The position numbers and the translations under genes were made by a program. Shown here piece by piece: positions 50,933 to 60,316 of a DNA stretch of 64,000 bases. Location of the stretch: NCBI RefSeq assembly GCF_900107375.1, contig NZ_FNPT01000001.1, positions 558,001-622,000 on the forward strand, given 5' to 3'. The stretch's first letter is position 1. Each line of letters starts with the position of its first letter. The stretch is from Lysobacter sp. yr284. GTDB lineage: Bacteria > Pseudomonadota > Gammaproteobacteria > Xanthomonadales > Xanthomonadaceae. The notes under the pieces are model-generated. The model saw nothing but the letters and a program-made list of their open reading frames with translations, made no database searches and was not told the DNA's origin.

Positions 50933-51302
50933 CGGGGCACCGGATCGTTCACGATTGGATGCAATCGTGCACAAACGTGCAATCACGTGCAAGCCTGCCA
51001 CGGCCGCCATCGCTCAGCGGACCGATCCGGCACAGCCGCGCCGATGCCGGGCGCCGGGCGATCGGCCGCGCCCGCCGGCCGCGCTCGCCGCCCCGCCGAG
51101 CGCCCGCCTGCACCTGCCGCAGCGCACGAATCCGCGCATTTTCGCGCCGCGCCCGGTTCGGTCGCGCCGCCGCGGCAGGCCCGCAAGCCCGCCATGGCGG
51201 CCTCGCCGCACCGCCGCGCACATCCGAGCCGTAGCTCCACCCGCATCGGAGTAAACTGGTCGGTCATCCGACCGGCCCTGCCGGCGCTGCAAGAGCCTCG
51301 AC
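50933..51302. promoter_or_regulatory. Divergent regulatory region, DeoR and DeaD
   Basis: This 370-bp gap is shared by the divergent regulator and helicase genes. Next to the regulator is the operator-like cluster (50951-50990). The rest is GC-rich and Arg-coding on all frames, without a recognisable gene. A helicase leader of roughly 250 bp could have a 5' untranslated region, as known for E. coli deaD (family knowledge). Confidence 0.6.
50951..50990. promoter_or_regulatory. Putative DeoR operator (palindrome plus direct repeats)
   Basis: ACGATTG-GATG-CAATCGT is a perfect inverted repeat at 50951-50968. It runs into CGTGCACAAA, CGTGCAATCA and CGTGCAAGCC, three direct repeats starting at 50966, 50976 and 50986, exactly one helical turn apart. 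DeoR-type repressors bind such repeats near their own promoter. Confidence 0.6.
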
Positions 51303-53354
51303 ATGAGCGCCGACACCCCCACCGACGCGCCTTCCTCCCCCAAGTTCACCGACCTCGCCCTGTCCGAGCCGCTGCTGCGCGCGCTCGCCGACGTCGGCTA
51401 CGAATCGCCCTCGCCGATCCAGGCCGCCACCATTCCGCCGCTGCTGGACGGCCGCGACGTGCTCGGCCAGGCCCAGACCGGCACCGGCAAGACCGCCGCG
51501 TTCGCGCTGCCGATCCTGGCCCAGATCGATCCGACCCAGGCCAAGCCGCAGGCGCTGGTGCTGGCGCCGACGCGCGAACTGGCGATCCAGGTCGCCGAGG
51601 CGTTCCAGAAGTACGCCACCCACCTGCCCGGCTTCCATGTGCTGCCGATCTACGGCGGCCAGAGCTATTACCCGCAGCTGCAGGCGCTCAAGCGCGGCGT
51701 GCAGGTCGTGGTCGGCACCCCCGGCCGCGTCATCGACCACCTCGAGCGCGGCTCGCTGGACCTGTCGCAGCTGCGCTGCCTGGTCCTGGACGAAGCCGAC
51801 GAAATGCTGCGCATGGGCTTCATCGACGACGTCGAGAACGTCCTCAAGAAGACCCCGGAATCGCGCCAGGTGGCGCTGTTCTCGGCGACCATGCCGGCGC
51901 AGATCAAGCGCATCGCCCAGACCTACCTGAAAAATCCGGTCGAGATCGCGATCAAGTCGACCACCACCACCTCGGCCAACATCCGCCAGCGCTACTGGTC
52001 GGTCAGCGGCGTGCACAAGCTCGACGCGCTGACCCGGATCCTGGAGGCGGAAACCTTCGACGCGATGATCGTGTTCTCGCGCACCAAGCTCGGCACCGAG
52101 GAACTGGCCGAGAAGCTGTTGGCGCGCGGCATCTCCGCCGCGGCGATCAACGGCGACGTGCAGCAGGCGCAGCGCGAGAAGACCATCGCGAACCTCAAGG
52201 ACGGCAAGATCGACGTGCTGGTCGCCACCGACGTGGCCGCGCGCGGCCTCGACGTGGACCGCATCAGCCACGTGCTGAACTACGACATCCCCTACGACAC
52301 CGAGAGCTACGTCCACCGCATCGGCCGCACCGGCCGCGCCGGGCGCAAGGGCGAGGCGATCTTGTTCGTGACCCCGCGCGAGCGCGGCATGCTGCGCGCG
52401 ATCGAGCGCGCCACCCGCCAGCCGATCGAGCCGATGGAGCTGCCGAGCGTGGAGACGGTCAACGAGCAGCGCGTCTCGCGCTTCCTCGGCCGCATCTCCG
52501 AGGCGCTGGAAGGCGACGAGCTGGGCCTGTTCCGCGACCTGGTCGAGCGCTACGAGCGCGAGAAGAACGTGCCGGCGGTGGAGATCGCCGCGGCGCTGGC
52601 CAAGCTGGTGCAGGGCGACAACCCGCTGCTGCTGGCCCCGCCGGCGGCGGCGCCGAAGTACGCGCGCGAGGAGCGCGAAGGCCCGCGCGAGCACCGCGGC
52701 CAGGCCACGCGCAAGTTCATCGAGCGCGACAACGCCTCCAACTCGGGCGCGCACCGGCGCGAGTTCCGCGACGACAACCGTCGCGACGACAGCCGCCGCG
52801 AAGCGCCGCGCCACGAGCCGCGCGCGCCGCGCGACGAGCGTCCGGCGCCGCGCCACGAGGACCGCCAATACACCCCGCCGGGCGCGTCGCGTCCGCCGGT
52901 CAACCGCGCCGAATCGTTCTTCGACGACGATGCGCCCGCGCCCGCGCCGCGTCAGGTCCGCAGCGAGCGGGCGCCGGCGCGCGAGAGCGACGTCGGCATG
53001 GAGACCTTCCGCATCGAGGTCGGCCACAGCCACGGCGTGCAGCCGGGCAACATCGTCGGCGCGATCGCCAACGAGGCGGATCTGGAAAGCCGCTACATCG
53101 GCCGCATCGACATCCGCGACGACTACACCCTGGTCGACCTGCCCGAAGGCATGCCGCGCGAGTTGATGGAGCACCTGAAGAAGGTGCGCGTGGCCGGGCA
53201 GCCGCTGCGCATCCAGCGCGCCGGGCCGGGCGACGCCGAAGGCGGGCGCAGCGCTCGCGGCGCCGGCCGTCCTCCGAGCGGTCCGGGTCCGCGCGGGCCG
53301 AAGCCGCACGGCGCCGGGCCGCGCAAGCCGTTCAAGCCGCGCGGGCCGCGCTGA
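51303..53354 (+). CDS. deaD: DEAD-box ATP-dependent RNA helicase DeaD/CsdA
   Basis: A 683-residue helicase. Motifs: Q motif (ESPSPIQAATIP), Walker A AQTGTGKT, PTRELAIQ, DEAD box VLDEADEML, SAT, VATDVAARGLDVDR, HRIGRTGRAGR. After the two RecA domains comes a charged, Arg/Glu-rich linker with HEPRAPRDERPAPRHE repeats, then a DbpA-like RNA-binding domain (METFRIEVGHSHGVQPGNIV) and a basic Gly/Pro/Arg tail (GPGPRGPKPHGAGPRKPFKP). It works in ribosome assembly and mRNA turnover, especially in cold. The ATG is at 51303. Confidence 0.95.
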   Translation: MSADTPTDAPSSPKFTDLALSEPLLRALADVGYESPSPIQAATIPPLLDGRDVLGQAQTGTGKTAAFALPILAQIDPTQAKPQALVLAPTRELAIQVAEAFQKYATHLPGFHVLPIYGGQSYYPQLQALKRGVQVVVGTPGRVIDHLERGSLDLSQLRCLVLDEADEMLRMGFIDDVENVLKKTPESRQVALFSATMPAQIKRIAQTYLKNPVEIAIKSTTTTSANIRQRYWSVSGVHKLDALTRILEAETFDAMIVFSRTKLGTEELAEKLLARGISAAAINGDVQQAQREKTIANLKDGKIDVLVATDVAARGLDVDRISHVLNYDIPYDTESYVHRIGRTGRAGRKGEAILFVTPRERGMLRAIERATRQPIEPMELPSVETVNEQRVSRFLGRISEALEGDELGLFRDLVERYEREKNVPAVEIAAALAKLVQGDNPLLLAPPAAAPKYAREEREGPREHRGQATRKFIERDNASNSGAHRREFRDDNRRDDSRREAPRHEPRAPRDERPAPRHEDRQYTPPGASRPPVNRAESFFDDDAPAPAPRQVRSERAPARESDVGMETFRIEVGHSHGVQPGNIVGAIANEADLESRYIGRIDIRDDYTLVDLPEGMPRELMEHLKKVRVAGQPLRIQRAGPGDAEGGRSARGAGRPPSGPGPRGPKPHGAGPRKPFKPRGPR

Positions 53355-53372
53355 GGCCTGCCCTCGCCCCAA

Positions 53373-53398
53373 CCCCTCTCCCGCACGCGCGAGAGGGG
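53373..53398 (+). terminator. Hairpin after deaD (8-bp stem)
   Basis: CCCCTCTC and GAGAGGGG flank CCGCACGCGC. It is 18 bp after the deaD stop. There is no T-run; it is part of a short low-complexity stretch that also holds GCGGGAGAAGGTGGCC at 53440, common in this bacterial group, so it may be a repeat as well as a terminator. Confidence 0.5.
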
Positions 53399-53560
53399 CT
53401 TGCGGCCGCCGCGCCGTGGGCCGTTGCTTCTTCCGCCTGCGGGAGAAGGTGGCCGGAAGGGCCGGATCGGGGCCGCCGCGCGAAGAAGTCATAAGCGCCG
53501 ACGCCCCACAGCGCCGCGCGCTTTGGCATAGTCGCAGGCGTAAGCCGCCGCTAGCCGCTC

Positions 53561-54316
53561 ATGTCCCGCATCCTGGTCTTCCAACACGTCGCCGCCGAAC
53601 CGCTCGGCACCCTGGATCCGCTGATCCGCCGCCGCGGCCACCGCATCCGTTTCGTCAACTTCGACCGCGACCCCGGCGCCGCGCCCAACCTGGAGCGCTA
53701 CCGCGGGCTGGTCGTGCTCGGCGGCCCGATGAACGTCGAGGACCGCGCCGCGCGCCCGCACCTGACGACCGAACTGCGCGCGATCGAAGCCATGCTCGAA
53801 CAAGGCAAGCCGGTGCTCGGCATCTGCCTGGGCGCGCAATTGCTGGCGCACGTGCTCGGCGCGCCGGTGCGCAAGCACCACGTGCCCGAGATCGGCTGGT
53901 ACCCGCTGCACAGCACCGACGCCGGCCGCACCGATCCGGTGCTGGCGCCGCTGGCCGGCAGCGCGCCGGTGTTCCAGTGGCATCGCTACAGCTTCGAGAT
54001 CCCGCATGGCGCCCATCACCTGGCCCGCACCCAGACCTGCGAGCAACAGGCCTTCCGCTGGGGCGACAACGCCTACGGCTTCCAGTTCCACCTGGAGATG
54101 GACGTGCCGCTGATCGAGCGCTGGCTGGCCAACCCGGCGTATCGCGCCGAACTGGCCGAACTGGGCCACGACACCAGCGAGGACGCGATCCGCGCGCTGA
54201 CCGCGCAGCACATCGCCGGCATGCAGCAGCGCGCCGACGCGGTGTTCAACAACTTCCTCGACCTGATCGGCCGGCCGCAACGCCGCTACACCCTGCCCTC
54301 GCGCGAGTGGGTGTGA
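53561..54316 (+). CDS. Class I glutamine amidotransferase-like protein (GMP synthase-like GATase)
   Basis: A 251-residue protein with a GATase class I fold. The nucleophile is in LGICLGAQLLAHVLG (Cys) and the His-Glu pair in YGFQFHLEMDVPL. GLVVLGGPMNVEDR is the oxyanion-related motif. Proteins of this kind release ammonia from glutamine or act as gamma-glutamyl hydrolases (PuuD-like); the synthase partner is not adjacent, so a hydrolase role is possible. The ATG at 53561 leads MSRILVFQHVAAEP. Repeats lie downstream. Confidence 0.88.
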   Translation: MSRILVFQHVAAEPLGTLDPLIRRRGHRIRFVNFDRDPGAAPNLERYRGLVVLGGPMNVEDRAARPHLTTELRAIEAMLEQGKPVLGICLGAQLLAHVLGAPVRKHHVPEIGWYPLHSTDAGRTDPVLAPLAGSAPVFQWHRYSFEIPHGAHHLARTQTCEQQAFRWGDNAYGFQFHLEMDVPLIERWLANPAYRAELAELGHDTSEDAIRALTAQHIAGMQQRADAVFNNFLDLIGRPQRRYTLPSREWV

Positions 54317-54372
54317 GGGCCGCGGTTGCGGCGATGCGGTCACGACGAAACTTTCGGCGCGGGCGGACGCTC

Positions 54373-54460
54373 CGCGGTCGCGACTTGCGTCGCTCCTACA
54401 GGGGCTCCAGGCAGTTTCCGCAGGACGACTGTAGGAGCGGCGAGAGCCGCGACCGCGAGC
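54373..54460. repeat. Family B inverted repeat
   Basis: CGCGGTCGCGACTTGCGTCG with CTCCTACAGGGGCT on the left, and CTGTAGGAGCGGCGAGAGCC with GCGACCGCG on the right. Further decayed pieces extend to about 54516, where the next gene ends. Confidence 0.85.
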
Positions 54461-54511
54461 CCGCAACCGCGTCGAACCCGGCAACGCGCCGGCGAACGAC
54501 TCCCGCCGCTC

Positions 54512-55441
54512 CTACAACGCCAGCCCGCTCTCGAACCGCCGCTCGCCCCCATCCAGCGGATCGACGAAGCGCAGCGACTGCGCCAGCAACTTCAATGGCT
54601 GCGAGAAATCCTCGTCGTCCGCCTCGCCGCGCGCCTGCAGCGGATAGAAGCGATCGCCCAGGATCGGCGCGCCGAGCGCGGCCATGTGCACGCGCAGTTG
54701 GTGCTTGCGCCCGGTGACGGGATACAAGGCGTAGGTCCAGGCCTGCGGCCCCCGCGAAACGACCTCCACCTTGGTCTCGCTGTTGGCCTCGCCGTGCGCC
54801 TCGCGCATCAGGAAGAACGGCTCGCCCGCCTCGATCCGCGAGCGCCGCAGCAGCGGGAAGGCCAGCGCCGGCAGCGGCGGCGCCAGCGCGAGATAGCGCT
54901 TGTCGATGCGCCGTTCGCGGAACAGCGCCTGGTAGGCGTCGCGGCTGGCGCGCTGGCGCGAGAACAGCACCAGCCCGGCGGTGGCCGCGTCGAGCCGGTG
55001 CAGCGGCGCCAGATCCGGTTCGCGGTAGCGGCGCTGCAGCCGCGCCAGCAGGGTTTCGGCGACGAAACGGCCGGCCGGCGCGACCGGCAGGAAATGCGGT
55101 TTGTCGACCACCAGCAGGCGCTCGTCGGCATGCACGATGCGTTCGGCGAACGGAATCCGCGGCTCGCGCTCGACTTCGCGGAAATACAGGATCTCCAGGC
55201 CGACCTTGTACGCCGCCGCCGCGTCCAGCGCGCGACCGTCGCGCGCATCGAGCACGCGTCCGCGGGCGAAACGCTCGCGCCAGCGCTCGCGGCCGATAGC
55301 CGGAAAGCGCGCGCACACGCCGTCGAGCAGGTTCGTCCACGGCCCCGGCGGCAGTTGCAGGCGGCTGGGCGCAGGCGCATCCGGCGCGGACGCGTCCGGC
55401 GAGCCTGGGTCGAATGGCGCATCCGGCGGCGGAATCGGCAT
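54512..55441 (-). CDS. RluA family pseudouridine synthase
   Basis: A 309-residue enzyme. The catalytic motif is APLHRLDAATAGLVLFSRQR (the Asp), preceded by ADERLLVVDKPHFLPVAPAG and followed by YALYPVTGRKHQLRVHMAAL. These mark the RluA branch, converting uridines in rRNA or tRNA; the exact target (for example TruC-like tRNA or RluA-like 23S) is open. The N-terminal 35 residues are a Pro/Ala-rich extension, and S4 is absent. The start is the ATG at 55441; the frame is open far upstream but in antisense to the next gene. Confidence 0.9.
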   Translation of the reverse strand: MPIPPPDAPFDPGSPDASAPDAPAPSRLQLPPGPWTNLLDGVCARFPAIGRERWRERFARGRVLDARDGRALDAAAAYKVGLEILYFREVEREPRIPFAERIVHADERLLVVDKPHFLPVAPAGRFVAETLLARLQRRYREPDLAPLHRLDAATAGLVLFSRQRASRDAYQALFRERRIDKRYLALAPPLPALAFPLLRRSRIEAGEPFFLMREAHGEANSETKVEVVSRGPQAWTYALYPVTGRKHQLRVHMAALGAPILGDRFYPLQARGEADDEDFSQPLKLLAQSLRFVDPLDGGERRFESGLAL

Positions 55442-55513
55442 GCGACCATCATCGCTGGTTTCGCCCGCAGGCGCCGGGCGGAACCGCCCCAGCCCGCGAC
55501 GAACACGACGACG

Positions 55514-56767
55514 ATGCAGATGCCGATCGCCAACGCTCCGACCGCGGAGCGCCCCGCCGAACAACGCCTGGACGTGATCGACGCCCTGCGCGGCTTCGCC
55601 CTGGCCGGCGTGCTGCTGTCGAACCTGCGCGACTTCAGCCTCTATACCTTGCTCGACGAGAACGCGCAGCCCGGCGGCGAACGCTGGCTGCGGATGCTGC
55701 TGGCCGCGCTGCTCGACGCCAAGGCGATGACGGTGTTCGCGCTGTTGTTCGGGGTCGGCTTCGCCCTGCAGCTGGAACGCGCCGAGCACGGCGGCGCCGC
55801 CGAGCGCCTGCGGGCGCGGCGCCGCTATGCCTGGCGGCTGTGCCTGCTGCTCGGCTTCGGCCTGCTGCACGCGGCGTTCTGGTACGGCGACATCCTGCGC
55901 TACTACGCCGTGCTCGGGCTGTTGCTGCTGCCGCTGGCGCGCTGCCGGCCGGCGACGCTGGCGCTGCTGGGCGCGTTCGTCGCGGTGATCGCGACCGCGG
56001 CGCTGCAACCGTTCATGCGGCCGTGGGCCGCGCAGTTCGCCCCCGCCGCGCAGGCCGCCGCGGCCGCGCGCGCCGCGTTCGAATCGCCGCACTGGGCCGG
56101 CATGCTGGCCGGCAACCGCGACTACGACCTGTGGCTGCACGCCACCGCCTGGAGCCTGCCGTTCTTCACCCTCGGCCGCCTGCTGCTGGGCATGGCGATC
56201 GGCCGCGCCGGCTGGCTGCAGCGGCCGCAGCAGCACCTGCGCGCGTGGCGCCGCCTGCTCGCCTGGAGCCTGCCGACCGGCCTGGTCCTGGCGGCGTATT
56301 TGCTGTTGCGCGATTTCGGCGGCCTCGGCCCTGAGCTGTTCGGCCTGCGCGGCGACGCCGCGCGCGCGCTGAGCCGGCTGCTGCGCAACCTCGCCTACCT
56401 CTCGCTCGGCCTGGGCTACGTGGCCGGTTTCGTGCTGCTGTTCCAGCACCCGCGCGCGCGCCGCTGGCTGGGCTGGCTGGCGCCGGTGGGTCGGATGGCG
56501 CTGAGCAACTACCTGGCCCAGACCGCGCTCGGCCTGGCCCTGTTCTACGGCGTCGGCGCGGGCCTGGGACCGCGCTACGGGCTGGCCGGCGTGCTGGCCG
56601 CGTTCGCGGCCGTGTTCGCCGCGCAGGCCGTGTTCAGCCACTGCTGGCTGCGGCGCTTCCGCTACGGGCCGCTGGAATGGTTCTGGCGCTGCCTGACCTA
56701 CCGCCGCGCGTTGCCGCTGCGGCGCGCGCCGGCGGCCGCGGCCGCGCCGGAGCCGGCGCGCGGGTAG
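55514..56767 (+). CDS. DUF418 family membrane protein (YeiB-like)
   Basis: A 417-residue polytopic protein. RLDVIDALRGFALAGVLLSN opens as in YeiB, an acyltransferase-like fold. About ten hydrophobic helices follow; the DUF418 end carries APVGRMALSNYLAQTALGLA and YGPLEWFWRCLTY, both family hallmarks. The function is not established. It is divergent from the RluA gene, and the yaeQ gene starts 31 bp later on the same strand. The ATG at 55514 begins MQMPIANAPTA. Confidence 0.9.
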   Translation: MQMPIANAPTAERPAEQRLDVIDALRGFALAGVLLSNLRDFSLYTLLDENAQPGGERWLRMLLAALLDAKAMTVFALLFGVGFALQLERAEHGGAAERLRARRRYAWRLCLLLGFGLLHAAFWYGDILRYYAVLGLLLLPLARCRPATLALLGAFVAVIATAALQPFMRPWAAQFAPAAQAAAAARAAFESPHWAGMLAGNRDYDLWLHATAWSLPFFTLGRLLLGMAIGRAGWLQRPQQHLRAWRRLLAWSLPTGLVLAAYLLLRDFGGLGPELFGLRGDAARALSRLLRNLAYLSLGLGYVAGFVLLFQHPRARRWLGWLAPVGRMALSNYLAQTALGLALFYGVGAGLGPRYGLAGVLAAFAAVFAAQAVFSHCWLRRFRYGPLEWFWRCLTYRRALPLRRAPAAAAAPEPARG

Positions 56768-56798
56768 AATGCGCGCTGTTTTCCCGCAGGCTCCGCCC

Positions 56799-57359
56799 AT
56801 GGCGCTCAACGCCACCATCGTCAAGATCGAACTGCAAATCAGCGACATGGACCGGCACTACTACGCCGCCCACGCCCTGACCCTGGCCCAGCATCCCTCC
56901 GAAACCCAGCAGCGGCTGATGGTGCGCACGCTGGCCTTCGCCCTGAACGCGCACGAACGCCTGGAATTCGGCCCCGGCCTGAGCGCCGAAGGCGAGGAAC
57001 CGGAGATCGCGCTGCGCGACTACACCGGCGACATCGAGCTGTGGATCGACGTCGGCCAGCCCGACGAATCGCGCATCCGCAAGGCCTGCGGACGCTCGCG
57101 CCAGGTGGTGGTGGTCAACTACGGCGGCAACGCCGCCGACATCTGGTGGGACAAGAACGCCAACGCGCTGCAACGGCTGAAGAACCTCGACGTGATCGAC
57201 ATCGACAGCGCGTCGGTGGAGGCGATGGCGGCGATGGTCGAGCGCAGCTTCCGCCTGGATTGCCAGATCCAGGACGGCGAAGTGACGCTGACCACCGACA
57301 AGGCCAGCCTGAGCCTGGTCCCGCGCCGGCGCCTGGACGCGGGCGTGCGGGTGGCCTGA
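56799..57359 (+). CDS. yaeQ: YaeQ family protein
   Basis: A 186-residue protein of standard YaeQ length. The family marks are MALNATIVKIELQISDMDRH, LTLAQHPSETQQRLMVRTLA, ELWIDVGQPDESRIRKA and VNYGGNAADIWWDKN. YaeQ has a PD-(D/E)XK nuclease-like fold, but its activity is unknown. In enterobacteria, overexpression complements some RfaH-related defects (literature recollection). The flavoprotein gene starts directly after its stop. Confidence 0.94.
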   Translation: MALNATIVKIELQISDMDRHYYAAHALTLAQHPSETQQRLMVRTLAFALNAHERLEFGPGLSAEGEEPEIALRDYTGDIELWIDVGQPDESRIRKACGRSRQVVVVNYGGNAADIWWDKNANALQRLKNLDVIDIDSASVEAMAAMVERSFRLDCQIQDGEVTLTTDKASLSLVPRRRLDAGVRVA

Positions 57360-57360
57360 A

Positions 57361-58545
57361 GTGGCCGAGCGTTTCGACGCGCTGGTCGTCGGCGCCGGCG
57401 CCGCCGGGCTGATGTGCGCGCTGACCGCCGGCCGCCGCGGCCGCCGCGTACTGGTGATCGAGCACGCCAACAAGGTCGGCAAGAAGATCCTGATGTCCGG
57501 CGGCGGGCGCTGCAATTTCACCAACACCGGCACCGCGCCCGCGCATTACCTGTCGGCCAATCCGCATTTCTGCAAATCGGCGCTGGCGCGCTACACGCCG
57601 TGGGATTTCATCGCGATGGTCGAGCGCCACCGCATCGCCTACCACGAGAAAGAGCTGGGCCAGCTGTTCTGCGACGTGTCGTCCAAGCTGATCGTGAAGA
57701 TGCTGGTCGACGAATGCCTGGCCGCGGGCGTGCGCATCGAGACCGATTGCGCGATCGAGCGCCTCGCCCACGAAGACGGCGGCGACTTCCGCGCGCACAC
57801 CGCGCGCGGCGCGTTCGCCGCGCCGGCGCTGGCGATCGCCAGCGGCGGCCTGTCGATCCCGAGCATGGGCGCGTCGGGCTTCGGCTACGAAGTCGCCCGG
57901 CGCTTCGGCCACGAGGTGCTGCCGACCCGCGCGGGGCTGGTGCCGCTGACCCTCAGCGGCAAGCACCAGGAGCGCCTGGCCGATCTCAGCGGGCTGTCGT
58001 TGCCGGTCACGGCCAGCTGCAACGGCAGCGACTTCAGCAACCAGATGCTGCTCACCCACCGCGGCGTCAGCGGCCCGGCGATCCTGCAGATTTCCTCGTA
58101 CTGGCAGCCCGGCGACGACCTGCGCCTGGACCTGCTGCCCGGCCACGACGCGCTGGACTGGCTGCAACGGCAGCAACGCGAACGCCCGGCGGCCGAGCTC
58201 AAGACCGCGCTCGGCGAGACCCTGCCCAAGCGTTTCGCCCAGCGATTGTGCGAGCACTGGCTGGCCAACAAGCCGCTCAAGCAATACAACCTGCCCGAAC
58301 TCAAGCAACTGGCGGCGACATTGTCGGCGTGGCCGCTGGTCGCCAGCGGCACCGAAGGCTACCGCACCGCCGAGGTGACCCTGGGCGGGGTCGATACCGA
58401 CGGCGTGTCGTCGAGCACGATGCAGTCCAAACGCGTGCCGGGGCTGTATTTCATCGGCGAGGTGCTGGACGTGACCGGCTGGCTGGGCGGCTACAACTTC
58501 CAGTGGGCGTGGGCGTCGGGCAATGCGGCCGGGCTGGCGATCTGA
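57361..58545 (+). CDS. HI0933-family FAD-dependent oxidoreductase (YhiN type)
   Basis: A 394-residue flavoprotein. The Rossmann motif is ALVVGAGAAGLMCALTAGRR. KKILMSGGGRCNFTNTG is the HI0933 signature and FIGEVLDVTGWLGGYNFQWA the C-terminal FAD motif. FCDVSSKLIVKMLVDE and the GVSGPAILQISSYWQ region complete the family. Substrate is unknown. A GTG start at 57361, one base after the yaeQ stop, fits the normal N terminus and translational coupling. Length matches the family. Confidence 0.92.
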   Translation: MAERFDALVVGAGAAGLMCALTAGRRGRRVLVIEHANKVGKKILMSGGGRCNFTNTGTAPAHYLSANPHFCKSALARYTPWDFIAMVERHRIAYHEKELGQLFCDVSSKLIVKMLVDECLAAGVRIETDCAIERLAHEDGGDFRAHTARGAFAAPALAIASGGLSIPSMGASGFGYEVARRFGHEVLPTRAGLVPLTLSGKHQERLADLSGLSLPVTASCNGSDFSNQMLLTHRGVSGPAILQISSYWQPGDDLRLDLLPGHDALDWLQRQQRERPAAELKTALGETLPKRFAQRLCEHWLANKPLKQYNLPELKQLAATLSAWPLVASGTEGYRTAEVTLGGVDTDGVSSSTMQSKRVPGLYFIGEVLDVTGWLGGYNFQWAWASGNAAGLAI

Positions 58546-58590
58546 GCCGGGGCGGCGACTCGACGAAGCCTGCGGCGCGAACCGACACCC

Positions 58591-58747
58591 CGCGGTCGCG
58601 ACTGGCGTCGCTCCTGCAAGGGCTCCGGCGAGTTTCGCAGTACGACTGTAGGAGCGGCGCGAGCCGCGACCGCTACACCGCAACTACGACGATGCCCGCG
58701 CCGCGAGCGGATGCCCCGCAGTCGCGGCTTGCGCCGCTCCTACAGGG
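58591..58747. repeat. Family B inverted repeats (compound)
   Basis: Three arms: GCGGTCGCGACTGGCGTCGC, CTGTAGGAGCGGCGCGAGCC and GCAGTCGCGGCTTGCGCCGC with CTCCTACAGG. They fill the gap between the convergent flavoprotein and rimO genes. Confidence 0.87.
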
Positions 58748-58770
58748 CTTCGGGCGACCTCGCAGGGGGC

Positions 58771-60129
58771 TCAGTCGTTCTCGACCGCCTCGCCGAACAG
58801 ATCGTGTTCGTCGCTGCCCATGATCTCGACATCGACGAACTGGCCCACGCGCAAGCCGGCGCTCTCGCCGTTCTGGATCTGCACCAGCCCGTCGATCTCC
58901 GGCGCGTCGGCCATCGAGCGCGCGATCGCCAGTTCGCCGTCGATGGCGTCGACCAGGCAGCGCTGCCGGCTTCCGACCTTGGCTTCGAGCTTGGCCGCGG
59001 AAATCTCCGCCTGCCGCTCCATGAAGCGCGCCAGCCGCTCCTGCTTGACCTCGTCCGGCACCGGGTCCGGCAGGTCGTTGGCCTTGGCCCCGTCCACGGG
59101 CGAATAGGCGAACGCGCCGACCCGGTCGAGCTGGGCCTCGTCGAGGAAATCCAGCAGTTCCTCGAACTCGGCGTCGGTCTCGCCGGGGAAGCCGACGATG
59201 AAGGTGCTGCGGATGGCGATGTCCGGCGCGATCGAGCGCCAGCGCTGGATCCGCTCGAGAGTCTTGTCGACCGCGCCCGGGCGCTTCATCAGCTTGAGCA
59301 CGCGCGGGCTGGCGTGCTGGAACGGGATGTCCAGGTACGGCAGCAGCTTGTCGTCGGCCATCAGCGGAATGATCTCGTCCACGTGCGGGTACGGATACAC
59401 GTAATGCAGGCGGGTCCAGACACCCAGCTCGCTGAGGCCTTCGCACAGCGCCTTCATCCGGGTCTGGTAGCCCTTGCCGCGCCACTGGCGCTCGGCGTAC
59501 TTCACGTCCACGCCGTAGGCCGAGGTGTCCTGCGAGATCACCAGCAGTTCCTTGACCCCGCCCATCGCCAGTTTCTCGGCCTCGCGCAGCACCTCGTCGA
59601 CCGGGCGCGAGACCAGGTCGCCGCGCATCGAGGGGATGATGCAGAAGCTGCAGCGGTGATTGCAGCCTTCGGAAATCTTCAGATAGGCGTAGTGCTTCGG
59701 GGTGAGCTTGACCCCGATGTCGTTGTCGGCGGCCCGGCGCGGGACCAGATCGACGAACGGGTCGTGCCTGGGCGGCAGCGCCGCGTGCACCGCGCTCATC
59801 ACGCTGCCGTAGTCCTGCGGGCCGCTGATCGACAGCACGTCCGGGTGCGCCTCGCGGATCAGCTCCGAGCGCTTGCCCAGGCAGCCGGTGACGATGACCT
59901 TGCCGTTCTCGGCGATCGCCTCGCCGATCGCGTCCAGCGATTCGGTCACCGCCGAATCGATGAAGCCGCAGGTGTTGACCACCACCACGTCGGCGTCGTC
60001 GTAGGTCTGGACGATGTCGTAGCCCTCGACCCGCAGCTGGGTGAGGATGCGCTCGGAATCGACCAGGGCCTTGGGGCAGCCCAGGCTGACGAAACCGACT
60101 TTGGGATTGGCGGGGGCGCTGGCGGACAT
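58771..60129 (-). CDS. rimO: Ribosomal protein S12 methylthiotransferase RimO
   Basis: A 452-residue radical-SAM enzyme that adds a methylthio group to the conserved Asp of ribosomal protein S12. The N-terminal MTTase domain has [20 protein letters not shown] with its Cys ligands, the radical-SAM cluster is [15 protein letters not shown] (CxxxCxxC), and the C-terminal TRAM domain ends [20 protein letters not shown]. Length and order match RimO rather than MiaB. The start is [14 protein letters not shown]. It is divergent from the dienelactone hydrolase gene. Confidence 0.95.
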   Translation of the reverse strand: MSASAPANPKVGFVSLGCPKALVDSERILTQLRVEGYDIVQTYDDADVVVVNTCGFIDSAVTESLDAIGEAIAENGKVIVTGCLGKRSELIREAHPDVLSISGPQDYGSVMSAVHAALPPRHDPFVDLVPRRAADNDIGVKLTPKHYAYLKISEGCNHRCSFCIIPSMRGDLVSRPVDEVLREAEKLAMGGVKELLVISQDTSAYGVDVKYAERQWRGKGYQTRMKALCEGLSELGVWTRLHYVYPYPHVDEIIPLMADDKLLPYLDIPFQHASPRVLKLMKRPGAVDKTLERIQRWRSIAPDIAIRSTFIVGFPGETDAEFEELLDFLDEAQLDRVGAFAYSPVDGAKANDLPDPVPDEVKQERLARFMERQAEISAAKLEAKVGSRQRCLVDAIDGELAIARSMADAPEIDGLVQIQNGESAGLRVGQFVDVEIMGSDEHDLFGEAVEND

Positions 60130-60316
60130 GCTGGCGGCGGAACCTGATGAGTGGACCTGAACGAACGCGGCGGGCCCGCGACGGCGGGCCTGGGCGTGCG
60201 GCGGTGCCGGAGACGGCGGGAAAACCCGTGGGGGCGCGGATTATAGCCTGCGGGGCTAAACTGCCTGCGAATCGGTTTCATCCGCACGGTTTCGCCCGTA
60301 CAAGGAGCATCCCCCC

